A stretch of DNA of 46,722 nt from Bacteroidia bacterium (GTDB lineage: Bacteria; Bacteroidota; Bacteroidia; Chitinophagales; UBA2359): positions 1 to 46,722 of the forward strand of contig JAUHXA010000058.1 in assembly GCA_030427245.1 (NCBI GenBank). The letters run 5' to 3'. Both the position numbers and the translations under genes were made by a program. Under the pieces are notes generated by a model. That model made no database searches, was not told where the DNA came from, and worked only from the letters and a program-made list of their open reading frames with translations. Each line of letters opens with the position of its first letter. Position 1 is the first letter of the stretch. Of this stretch, positions 1 through 7,327 are shown piece by piece.

Positions 1-69
1 TCTGATAACTTGCACGATTTTTTTTAAGAAGTAGGAAGTATGACTTAAACACCTAAACACAAAAAAAAT

Positions 70-142
70 GGAGGGATAGCTCAGATGGTAGAGCGTCTGT
101 TTGAAGCACAGAAGGTGGTCGGCTCGGCACCGACTCTCTCCA
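70..142 (+). tRNA. tRNA-Phe (GAA)
   Basis: The cloverleaf folds fully: acceptor 70-76 pairs with 135-141, the D stem is GCTC/GAGC, the anticodon stem TCTGT/ACAGA closes a seven-base loop TTGAAGC, and the T stem is GTCGG/CCGAC. The anticodon at 103-105 is GAA, so it reads Phe codons. CCA is not encoded. Oddities are a T loop of CTCGGCA, which lacks the usual T54 and A58, and G at position 37 where Phe tRNAs normally have A. The gene may be divergent, and Phe identity is inferred from the anticodon only. Confidence 0.82.
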
Positions 143-264
143 CTATTCATAATCGGAACAGGAATTTAGGGTTTCGGAGGAATGGCTCATTTATAGTGAA
201 GCTTGGGAGTTATAGACACTCTATACAAGAAATTCCTCTGAATCCACAAATTCTTGTTCAATTT

Positions 265-337
265 TGCCCTGTGGTGTAATTGGTTAGCATACGAGCCTTT
301 GAAGTTCGTGGTCAGAGTTCGAATCTCTGCGGGGCGA
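265..337 (+). tRNA. tRNA-Gln (TTG), copy 1
   Basis: The anticodon stem CGAGC/GTTCG closes the loop CTTTGAA, giving anticodon TTG. The T arm is CAGAG-TTCGAAT-CTCTG with a canonical loop, and acceptor 265-271 pairs with 330-336. The first pair is a weak U1-G72, in keeping with the weak first pair of bacterial glutamine tRNAs. CCA is not encoded. This copy and the next two are identical, including about 60 bp on each side. Confidence 0.9.
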
Positions 338-597
338 CTCATAAGAGCAACAAGAATTTAGGGATTCGGAGGAATTGCTCGTTTATAATAATCGGAACAG
401 GAATTTAGGGTTTCGGAGGAATTGCTCATTTATAATAATCGGAACAGGAATTTAAGATTTCGGAGGAATTGCTCATTTATAATAATCGGAACAGGAATTT
501 AAGATTTCGGAGGAATTGCTCATTTATAGTGAAGCTTGGGAGTTATAGACACTCTATACAAGAAATTCCTCTGAATCCACAAATTCTTGTTCAATTT

Positions 598-670
598 TGC
601 CCTGTGGTGTAATTGGTTAGCATACGAGCCTTTGAAGTTCGTGGTCAGAGTTCGAATCTCTGCGGGGCGA
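598..670 (+). tRNA. tRNA-Gln (TTG), copy 2
   Basis: Identical in sequence to the copy at 265-337 and embedded in the same B (upstream) and C (downstream) repeats. It starts 333 bp after copy 1. The longer spacing reflects three A units in front of it. Confidence 0.9.
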
Positions 671-836
671 CTCATAAGAGCACCAAGAATTTAGGGATTC
701 GGAGGAATTGCTCATTTATAATAATCGGAACAGGAATTTAGGGTTTCGGAGGAATTGCTCATTTATAGTGAAGCTTGGGAGTTATAGACACTCTATACAA
801 GAAATTCCTCTGAATCCACAAATTCTTGTTCAATTT

Positions 837-909
837 TGCCCTGTGGTGTAATTGGTTAGCATACGAGCCTTTGAAGTTCGTGGTCAGAGTTCGAATCTCT
901 GCGGGGCGA
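837..909 (+). tRNA. tRNA-Gln (TTG), copy 3
   Basis: Identical to the two preceding tRNA-Gln genes. It starts 239 bp after copy 2, with a single A unit between the flanking C and B repeats. Downstream are one C unit, two A units and one B unit without a fourth tRNA. Confidence 0.9.
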
Positions 910-1130
910 CTCATAAGAGCAACAAGAATTTAGGGATTCGGAGGAATTGCTCATTTATAATAATCGGAACAGGAATTTAAGATTTCGGAGGAATTGCTCA
1001 TTTATAATAATCGGAACAGGAATTTAAGATTTCGGAGGAATTGCTCATTTATAGTGAAGATAGGGAGTATAGATGCTCTATACAAGAAATTCCTCTGAAT
1101 CCACAAATTCTTGTTCAAAATTATATCAAA

Positions 1131-2009
1131 ATGGAAAAAGCATACAAAATTGCGGCTCTATCTGTGAAGCAACGTTTTGCGGAGCATCAGCCTGAATACT
1201 TGGAGGTATTGAAGCGGATACGAAAGGGGCAAGTCGTGGTGTTTTCGGGAGATTACGACCAAGCCGAAAAGGTGTTGGAAGTCTTGGGGATTTCTGCGGA
1301 GGTGAATCCTGGCAAAAGTGGTTTGATGAAGGCGGATATTGCTTTTGTGAACTGCTCGGGTAAGTACAGTGGCGTTTTGCTGAACAACATTGAAGCGTTT
1401 GTTCGGAAAGGAGGCTGGTTGGTGAGTTCGGATTGGGCTTTGGACAAGATTTTGGAAACGAAATTTGAGGGCATGGTTCGTTGGAATCAGAAGAATACGG
1501 GAACGGAGGTGATTTCGGTTGAGCCTACGATGGACAGCCTTTGGTCGGATATAGTGGTCTTGGGAGCTGACCCTCAATGGTGGTTGTGGGGTAGTCATCC
1601 GATTGAAGTCTTGAACCACGATAAGGTGAAGATTGAAGCGGCAAGTCACGATTTGTTGGTCAAATACGATGCGCCTGTGGTGGCGGTTCGTTTTGATTGG
1701 GAGGCTGGTCATGTGTTTCACGCTATTGGACATTTTTGGGCGAAAAACAGCCATACGCCAACGATTCGTCATACGGGACCTTCAAGGGATTTTTTGAAGG
1801 CGGGGATGAAGTTGAGTGTGGATGGCATTGCACGAGTGGCTTCAAGAGCCAAGTTTGACTTGGATGAGGTGAATTTTGCGAATGTGCAAAGTGCGGCTAC
1901 GGCTACGGAATTGGTGGCGCAGTTGTGTGTTTTGGCTACGAAGGATAAGGTGAAATTGCAGGAGACGACGGGCTTGTTGGAGGTTGTGGCTGATTGGTTG
2001 AAAAGCTAA
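1131..2009 (+). CDS. Uncharacterised protein, possible GATase1-like fold
   Basis: This codes for 292 residues with no signal peptide or membrane segment, so it is probably cytoplasmic. The open frame extends upstream to 1041, but that part translates repeat units A and B. ATG 1131 is the first codon after the repeat and is the likely start. Residues 30-110 alternate hydrophobic strands and helices and include a VVVFSG strand and an F-V-R-K-G-G-W-L-V-S-S-D-W segment. That resembles glutamine-amidotransferase/ThuA-like folds, but no Cys-His-Glu triad can be assigned. A DPQWWLWGS motif near residue 155 and an A-P-V-V-A-V segment near 197 look like family signatures. I do not recognise a characterised member. 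The 5' leader is formed by a large A-B hairpin of the tRNA array, and a bidirectional terminator follows. Confidence 0.8.
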   Translation: MEKAYKIAALSVKQRFAEHQPEYLEVLKRIRKGQVVVFSGDYDQAEKVLEVLGISAEVNPGKSGLMKADIAFVNCSGKYSGVLLNNIEAFVRKGGWLVSSDWALDKILETKFEGMVRWNQKNTGTEVISVEPTMDSLWSDIVVLGADPQWWLWGSHPIEVLNHDKVKIEAASHDLLVKYDAPVVAVRFDWEAGHVFHAIGHFWAKNSHTPTIRHTGPSRDFLKAGMKLSVDGIARVASRAKFDLDEVNFANVQSAATATELVAQLCVLATKDKVKLQETTGLLEVVADWLKS

Positions 2010-2032
2010 ACTTCAATAAAAATAGATGATAG

Positions 2033-2070
2033 AACCCCTTCAAGGAGAAATCTTTGAGGGGTTTTGTTTT
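2033..2070. terminator. Bidirectional rho-independent terminator
   Basis: AACCCCTTCAA at 2033-2043 pairs with TTTGAGGGGTT at 2053-2063, and a T-rich tract follows on the plus strand. It lies between two convergent genes ending at 2009 and 2080. Confidence 0.8.
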
Positions 2071-2079
2071 TTTATGTAT

Positions 2080-2250
2080 TTATTGCAGTATTTCTTGCAT
2101 TTCCCAAGAACCCATTAAGGGGACAGTTTTTACTTTTGTTTTGGTAGAAAGGTCTGGAACAGATGACTTTGAAGTTTGGTTGTTGTCACTACAGGATGTT
2201 ATCCAAAATACGAAAGTTAGAAGAAGTAGAGATAAAATGGAACGAGGCAT
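2080..2250 (-). CDS. Small putative lipoprotein
   Basis: This codes for about 56 residues when read from the internal ATG at 2250. The frame is open to an ATG at 2289 (69 residues), but starting at 2250 puts M-P-R-S before a hydrophobic stretch (ILSLLLLTFVFW) and a lipobox-like I-T-S-C, as expected for a lipoprotein signal peptide. The mature part is about 37 residues, rich in Ser, Thr and Lys, with no recognised domain. It could be a real small lipoprotein or a remnant of a longer one. It is convergent with the preceding gene and shares its terminator. Confidence 0.5.
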   Translation of the reverse strand: MPRSILSLLLLTFVFWITSCSDNNQTSKSSVPDLSTKTKVKTVPLMGSWEMQEILQ

Positions 2251-2398
2251 AAAGGTATTTGCTTTTAGTTGAACTGCAATGTATTTCATGTTAAAAAGAG
2301 CCTTTTTAAGCTGCTCTTAGTTGCAAGCAGGACTATTTTTTCTGCCAATTTCCTGATATAACTTCCTAATCCACTAACAATCAGTATAGAGAGAAGAA

Positions 2399-2716
2399 TT
2401 ATCTACACAAGGAAGGTTTGTATTTGCTACACCATCCGCAAGGTGAGCAGTAATCATCTTGAGCCGCCTCTGATATACTAATTTTTTCGATTTCTGCTCT
2501 GCAATTGTTTAACCCCCTACAATCGCCTTTGATGTGGTATTTTTCGGCATATTTCCCTCTACAAACCCACACCTCTGACTCAGGGCTTGGTAGTTCTGAT
2601 ATTTGAGTAGAAATAAGATGTTGATTAGAGAAATTAGTATTCTTGATAGAATTGGAGTAGAGAATCGTACCGCTTAAAAGCGCAAGGGATAAAGTGAGTA
2701 AACGTAGTTTTTTCAT
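2399..2716 (-). CDS. Secreted cysteine-rich small protein
   Basis: This codes for 105 residues from ATG 2716, which begins M-K-K-L-R-L-L and is followed by a clear signal peptide. The frame extends to 2791 but adds only a non-signal leader. The mature C-terminal half carries VCRGKYAEKYH, then C-R-G-L-x-x-C, then C-S-P-C-G-W-C. This resembles a small domain common in Bacteroidota and phage-related proteins, with pattern C-x-G-x-Y-x-x-x-Y-H-x(5)-C-R-G-L ending in a C-x-x-C knuckle. I know of no biochemical function. Paired cysteines and a histidine suggest metal binding or disulfides. It stands alone on the minus strand. Confidence 0.75.
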   Translation of the reverse strand: MKKLRLLTLSLALLSGTILYSNSIKNTNFSNQHLISTQISELPSPESEVWVCRGKYAEKYHIKGDCRGLNNCRAEIEKISISEAAQDDYCSPCGWCSKYKPSLCR

Positions 2717-2850
2717 AATAATATATTTCATAAAGAAAGGGTCATTGAAATACATACGATATTTGACATAGATTGGTTTTAATGAAGCCACAAAATATAA
2801 TAGTACAGTACAACTTCAATGATATTTCCTCATTTGAATAACTTCCAAAT

Positions 2851-2983
2851 CATACTACTGTACATTTTTAATTTAACCACAAAAGGCACAAAGAAAACAA
2901 AAGTAAAGAACTGAAATTCAATAACCTCTTTTGTGCCCTTTTGATACTTTTGTGGTTCAAAAATCATTTTGTACAGTAGTATG
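2851..2983. mobile_element. MITE-like palindrome with near-perfect 9-bp flanking duplication
   Basis: Terminal inverted repeats CATACTACTGTACA (2851-2864) and TGTACAGTAGTATG (2970-2983) match perfectly over 14 bp. Inner arms continue the palindrome with AACCACAAAAGGCACAAA on the left and its imperfect complement at about 2927-2958. The flanks CTTCCAAAT (2842-2850) and CTTCCAATT (2984-2992) differ by one base and directly abut the inverted repeats, as expected for a target-site duplication. There is no coding capacity, so mobilisation would need a transposase in trans. Confidence 0.75.
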
Positions 2984-3001
2984 CTTCCAATTGGTAAAAC
3001 A

Positions 3002-3034
3002 TAAAAAAGCCCGCAATTCTCGAATTACGGGCTT
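3002..3034 (-). terminator. Rho-independent terminator of the TPR gene
   Basis: On the minus strand AAGCCCG (3034-3028) pairs with CGGGCTT (3013-3007), extended by AATT/AATT, and is followed by a run of T. It lies 38 bp after the TPR stop codon. Confidence 0.85.
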
Positions 3035-3071
3035 ACCTTAAAACCAAAATAAAATCTATTTTAAACCTCTT

Positions 3072-4448
3072 TTAAAGTATAGCTTTTGCTTCTTTTGTTA
3101 GTTCATTGTTCATCTTGGGATTCAATGCCATAGATTCTTTCATCAAAGAAATACCATCTGTTTCAGCACCTGTTTTGTGCTTCACCAAACCTGCCAAACA
3201 AAGTAGTTCAGGGTCTTTGAAGTTGGTTTGAAGGGCTTTGTCAATGTGTTTTGCAGCCGCTTCGTAATTTCCTTGTTTGTAGTAAATTTTTGCCATTGCT
3301 TGGTTCACAGTGATGTTGTTCGGGCGTTTCTGATATGCACGCTCGGCGTAGGTCAATGCTTTTTCAGGATTATTACCCAAAGTCAAATAGATGTTGGACA
3401 ATTCCAAATCCATGTTGTGGCCACTTTCTTGGTCTTCTTGAAGCATTTCTACCAATTCTGAATTGAGTTTGTTCACTTCCTCTGTGTTTCCTTCCTCCTG
3501 ATTTACTTCTGCTAAAGTTTGATAGAATGAAAATTCGGGCATTACTTCTGTCGCTTCGTTCAGTAGCTTTTTAGCTTCTGCATAGTTGCCTTTGGCCATT
3601 TCGATTTTAGCCAAACCTGCCGTAGCAAAGGCATAGTTGGGACGTTCACCCAAAGCAGTTTTGTACTGTATGGTGGCATTTTCTAAGTCCCCATAGTTTC
3701 GATACAAATCGCCTAAAGTGATGCGAGCCCAAGCAGTAGCCTCATCACCAGGAAGTCCAGCAGATACCGCCAACTTCATCGCTTCAATCGCTCCTTTGTA
3801 GTCACCATGCAATTCACGCAAGTAAGAAACTCTGGAATAAGAGCGCAAATCAGGGCGAATACTCACCATTTTGTCTGCCATTTTTACCGCTTCTGCATAA
3901 TTACCCAGTTCTACATTGGCATCACACAATGCGCCATATACTTGTGCGTCATGGTCTTCTACTAACAAAGCTTCTTTGCTAACTGCCATGGCTTTTTCAA
4001 ATTCGTGTTGCGATAAATAAACCGAGGCTTTGCTCACCAAAGCTTGAAAGTACATTTGTTTTTGCTTTCCACTAGGTTTTTGAGCAATCACATAATCTAA
4101 AATTTCCAATGCCGCAGGATAGTAATAAGGGTGTTCACCTGTAATACGAGCCTCCTGCATATACAACAGCGCCAAGTAAATAGATGATTTGTGATCAGCA
4201 GGATTCTTTTTCATTTTGTCCTGCAATTCTTTGGCTGTTTTCTGAACGTAATCCCACTCGCTGAGTTCTGCAATTGCACCCTCTCGCTTCAATAATTGTG
4301 GAATTTCAAAATCCGAAACAGCAGTATTTGCTTCTTTTGTTAGGTTACTCGCATTTGCAGTTGTTGTGCTGCTTTCTTGACAATTTGTAAATGAAACGGT
4401 CATCAATACAAGAAGAGCTAATAGATATTTTTTGATGATGATTTGCAT
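3072..4448 (-). CDS. TPR-repeat lipoprotein
   Basis: This codes for 458 residues. The N-terminus M-Q-I-I-I-K-K-Y-L with a hydrophobic core and S-F-T-N-C is a lipoprotein signal, with the modified Cys near residue 24. From about residue 60 to the end there are some ten degenerate 34-residue tetratricopeptide repeats, with typical A-x-x-x-Y-x-x-A and P-x-x-x-x-A-x-x-x-L-A spacing. TPR arrays are protein-interaction scaffolds, so this is probably an envelope-anchored scaffold. It lies 247 bp downstream of four same-strand DUF4331 genes. A terminator-like hairpin and a palindrome separate it from them, so co-transcription is uncertain. Confidence 0.9.
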   Translation of the reverse strand: MQIIIKKYLLALLVLMTVSFTNCQESSTTTANASNLTKEANTAVSDFEIPQLLKREGAIAELSEWDYVQKTAKELQDKMKKNPADHKSSIYLALLYMQEARITGEHPYYYPAALEILDYVIAQKPSGKQKQMYFQALVSKASVYLSQHEFEKAMAVSKEALLVEDHDAQVYGALCDANVELGNYAEAVKMADKMVSIRPDLRSYSRVSYLRELHGDYKGAIEAMKLAVSAGLPGDEATAWARITLGDLYRNYGDLENATIQYKTALGERPNYAFATAGLAKIEMAKGNYAEAKKLLNEATEVMPEFSFYQTLAEVNQEEGNTEEVNKLNSELVEMLQEDQESGHNMDLELSNIYLTLGNNPEKALTYAERAYQKRPNNITVNQAMAKIYYKQGNYEAAAKHIDKALQTNFKDPELLCLAGLVKHKTGAETDGISLMKESMALNPKMNNELTKEAKAIL

Positions 4449-4494
4449 TGTTATAAATAATTTAAGATGTGTTATTTTGTAATTTTTGTAAAGA

Positions 4495-4617
4495 AAATAG
4501 AACGCAGATATTTATTGAAAAAGTGAGGTATCTCCACAGGAGTCAGACAATGTGCAGTCGTCAAAACCCTGCTTTTTAGAGAACTATTGTTTTGCAGCAA
4601 TTATCTGCATTCTATTT
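4495..4617. repeat. Palindromic repeat, MITE/REP-like
   Basis: AAATAGAACGCAGATA (4495-4510) is inversely repeated at 4602-4617 with one mismatch. The arms enclose 91 bp with no ORF. The GCAGATA/TATCTGC termini resemble an abundant non-coding palindrome family seen in many Bacteroidota genomes (recollection, not searched). No target duplication is evident. Confidence 0.6.
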
Positions 4618-4620
4618 ATT

Positions 4621-4660
4621 TAAAAGGCAGGAGATAAGTGATTCTTAGCTACTTATCTCC
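4621..4660 (-). terminator. Rho-independent terminator after the last DUF4331 gene
   Basis: GGAGATAAGT (4630-4639) and ACTTATCTCC (4651-4660) form a perfect 10-bp stem with an 11-base loop. On the minus strand it is followed by TGCCTTTTAAAT. It begins 36 bp downstream of the stop codon. Confidence 0.75.
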
Positions 4661-4695
4661 CTTAGCTAATCTTAGATTCAGAATAAATTTACTCT

Positions 4696-7275
4696 CTACT
4701 GTTTCAAAATTTTGGTACTTGCTACTTCTCTTCCATCTGTGATGGTCAAGATGTACATACCACTATTTGCAGCAGAGAAGTTGATTTGATGCTTGTTTTC
4801 TCCTTTTGTAGCAGTTGCCTTATCTGAATAAAGCAATTTACCTACTGCATCGTAAACATGGATGTTTACTTCATTGTCGCTATGGTAGTTGTAGTAAAGC
4901 GCTATGACACCGTTTGCAGAAACAGCCTCTACCCTATCAATCGTCAAGTTGATGTTGCGTTCTCCTCTATTCAAGGCAATTGTTTTGAAGGTTTCTGACT
5001 GACCATTGAAGTCCATTTGCTTCAATCGGTAGTAAGAAGTTCCAACAGGTGCTTGTCTATCCATGAAGTTGTAACTATTTGAAGTAGAAACACTTCCTGC
5101 GCCTACTATCTTAGTAATCGCTTCAAAATCGTTTCCATTCAAAGAACGCTCCAAAATAAAGTAAGCATTGTTTGTTTCGGTAGCAGTCACCCAAGACAAG
5201 AAGTTTCCTTCTTTTTGGACTTCTCCTTCAAAGGATAACAACTCAACAGGTAATTTGGTACAAGCGATGATATCAGAAATAAAGGACACTTCACAACCGT
5301 TTGCATCTACTACATAGATTTCATAGTTGATTCCGTCTGCCAATGGGCCGAGGATGAAAGGTTCTTGGTTTCCTACTTCTCCATTGAAGTTACCAGAAAC
5401 GGTGTAAGGCTCTTGACCTCCATCAATCCACACATCAACGGTGAATATACCATTTGCTTCATCACAAATCACTTGATTTTGAATCATCACAGCACATTCT
5501 ACTTCTTCAATGATTTCTTTACCACTACCAGGACCTGTACCACTCCAAGGCATCGCTACGTAAGGGAAAGCAGATTGGAAGTCAGCATCATTTTCATTGA
5601 CACCAGTTGAGTAAGTATATACGTCCAACAAGTCATCACTTACAGGATTCATACCATCAAAATCGTCGTACCATAAACCGATTGCAGCCAATACGATACC
5701 AGAAACGGCTTGTAACTCTATGCGTGTAACATCATCTTCTAAACGGCGGCCATTCGGGAATCCATCCATATTAGGAATAAACTCAAGGTCCGCATTTCCA
5801 TTGAATCGCTCATCAAGTAGTCCCAATACAGCAGCCTGAACAACACCTAAGTTGCTAAAGTCTTCGCTGTCTCTTGGAGTTGCAGGAACGGCCATATTTA
5901 ATCGAAGCATGTCACCACCATTCGGTAAGAAGTTGTGGATAAATGGTTTTCCAGGAGTCAAAGGGTTTCCGCCCATTTTACCTGTTGCTAATTGGTAAGG
6001 AGGAAAGTTAGGTGCTCCTGTGTGGAAAATAGGCCATAAATCCACTGAACGTGGTGCGCCAGCTTTTGGCAACAATAAAGTACCAAATACAGCATCATCT
6101 AAAGCGGTTCCAGCCAAAGCAGGATTTCCTTTCAATACATACAAACCGTCTTGTCCATTTCCAAAGTCAAAAGGTTCTAAACCTAAAGCACTCGTCAAAC
6201 CTGGTAAAGAAGCACGTTGAATTCGCAAAGGAGCAAATGCAGGTACTGCGCCACCAAACTGATCGTCGTCCATATACAATGCCAATTCAGGATTGTAGAA
6301 ATATTCAAAATGATCGGGATTTTCATTATAAGGAGTTCGGGCATTCCACTCATCTTTTGCACCAATGGGAATAACTGCCTCATTGGTCAATGGCATACCT
6401 AATCTGGAAACTTGCACCCAGTCGCCTTCGAAGGACATGTTTCCCCCAGCACCAAGTGTTCTGATTTGAGGGCGACTAGCAGAAGCCCAAACACCTATTA
6501 CAAAATCACCATCTAAAATATTTGCAGCCTCACCAACTCCTTTTCCATCTTTCTGTAAGGTAGAAATAGGAATCTGTAAAGCGATTGTATGTGTATTCAA
6601 AAATGCAAGACCATCTACGGGTTCGCCATTTTGACGTGGCAAATCACCTAAGTCAAATACGCCACCTAAATCTACAAAGAAAGGGTCGTCTACAGGGCCG
6701 CAAAATACGGTTTCACCTGTTGAAGCAGTTGTGATAGCACTTTGCATAACACTTGCATAATCCATTGCGCCTAAGCCAACACCTGAAGTAATAGAGCGAG
6801 GGCCTATGTTGTTGGGAGGTACAACCCCATCCATGACGATGGTTTCAAAGTTCATTCCACCGTCGGTGCTTCTTTCGAGCGTGTAAGTAGCTTTGATGTT
6901 TTGTGCCCCCAAACGAATATTGAAGAAAGTCGTAGGATCTTCATTCGTTCTGGTAAAAGTCGCTCGGTAAACGATGTCGTCGCCTGGAGTAGCAGTATCA
7001 TTGTCAATATGAATTTCGTATCGAACGTTTTCGCCAAAAGTATAATAGTTGGGACCTCCGTGTGGCAACTCTGCAGGAATATAGTTTGCAATAATGGTAA
7101 CAGAGTTGGGATCATCTGGGCTTACAAAAGCATAGACATCTGTGTTGTCAGCCAAAGGATCGTCGGAGATAAGAGGAGCCTCTCTGTGACTGGAGGCAAA
7201 TGCCATTAGTGGCACCAGTATTAAAAGCAATAGTTGAATTGCCTTTGATGATATATTAAATTTTATTGATTTCAT
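4696..7275 (-). CDS. DUF4331 protein with T9SS C-terminal sorting domain
   Basis: This codes for 859 residues. A signal peptide (hydrophobic core near residues 15-27) ends just before S-S-H-R-E-A-P-L-I, the usual mature start of DUF4331 proteins. The DUF4331 domain fills residues 28 to about 610 and contains L-A-D-N-T-D-V-Y-A-F and W-P-I-F-H-T-G-A-P. A linker domain with C-x-V-x-I-x-N-Q-V-I-C and C-E-V-S-F follows, then a beta-rich L-P-V-E-L-L-S-F segment. A type A sorting domain fills about the last 80 residues, ending S-T-K-I-L-K-Q, so surface secretion by T9SS is predicted. It is the distal partner of the second short-long pair and starts 52 bp after the preceding gene. The molecular function of DUF4331 is not established. 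Confidence 0.92.
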   Translation of the reverse strand: MKSIKFNISSKAIQLLLLILVPLMAFASSHREAPLISDDPLADNTDVYAFVSPDDPNSVTIIANYIPAELPHGGPNYYTFGENVRYEIHIDNDTATPGDDIVYRATFTRTNEDPTTFFNIRLGAQNIKATYTLERSTDGGMNFETIVMDGVVPPNNIGPRSITSGVGLGAMDYASVMQSAITTASTGETVFCGPVDDPFFVDLGGVFDLGDLPRQNGEPVDGLAFLNTHTIALQIPISTLQKDGKGVGEAANILDGDFVIGVWASASRPQIRTLGAGGNMSFEGDWVQVSRLGMPLTNEAVIPIGAKDEWNARTPYNENPDHFEYFYNPELALYMDDDQFGGAVPAFAPLRIQRASLPGLTSALGLEPFDFGNGQDGLYVLKGNPALAGTALDDAVFGTLLLPKAGAPRSVDLWPIFHTGAPNFPPYQLATGKMGGNPLTPGKPFIHNFLPNGGDMLRLNMAVPATPRDSEDFSNLGVVQAAVLGLLDERFNGNADLEFIPNMDGFPNGRRLEDDVTRIELQAVSGIVLAAIGLWYDDFDGMNPVSDDLLDVYTYSTGVNENDADFQSAFPYVAMPWSGTGPGSGKEIIEEVECAVMIQNQVICDEANGIFTVDVWIDGGQEPYTVSGNFNGEVGNQEPFILGPLADGINYEIYVVDANGCEVSFISDIIACTKLPVELLSFEGEVQKEGNFLSWVTATETNNAYFILERSLNGNDFEAITKIVGAGSVSTSNSYNFMDRQAPVGTSYYRLKQMDFNGQSETFKTIALNRGERNINLTIDRVEAVSANGVIALYYNYHSDNEVNIHVYDAVGKLLYSDKATATKGENKHQINFSAANSGMYILTITDGREVASTKILKQ

Positions 7276-7327
7276 TTGTTATGTTATTTACTGTTTAGTT
7301 GAATATTGTTTGAATTTGTATTTTGCC

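Larger units (their letters stand above)
148..1117. repeat. Interspersed 47-bp and inverted repeat array around three tRNA-Gln genes
   Basis: Three repeat types alternate with the tRNA genes. Unit A (47 bp, containing CGGAACAGGAATTTA) occurs at 148-194, 387-433, 434-480, 481-527, 720-766, 959-1005 and 1006-1052. Unit B (about 66 bp, ending AATTCTTGTTCA) lies at 195-260, 528-593, 767-832 and 1053-1117. Unit C (about 49 bp, containing ACAAGAATTTAGGGATTCGG or a one-base variant) follows each tRNA at 338-386, 671-719 and 910-958. The 3' half of B is a near-perfect reverse complement of about 28-30 bp of A and C, so each A-B pair and each B-tRNA-C block can fold into a long hairpin. The order A-B-tRNA-C is repeated three times and a fourth A-B pair ends 13 bp before the next start codon. 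Confidence 0.93.

Noticed and set aside
85-279. Plus-strand open frame across tRNA-Phe and repeat units
   Set aside because: It translates a tRNA and non-coding repeats. The same peptide tail recurs wherever unit B is read.
148-1052. 47-bp direct repeats that resemble a CRISPR array
   Set aside because: The units abut or alternate with tRNA genes and constant B/C repeats. There are no variable spacers of uniform length and no cas genes in the window.
1041-1130. N-terminal extension of the gene at 1131
   Set aside because: It is encoded by repeat units A and B. The ATG at 1131 is the first codon after the repeat.
1158-1772. 204-codon minus-strand frame
   Set aside because: Antisense to the gene at 1131-2009, with an arginine/proline-rich translation and no domain.
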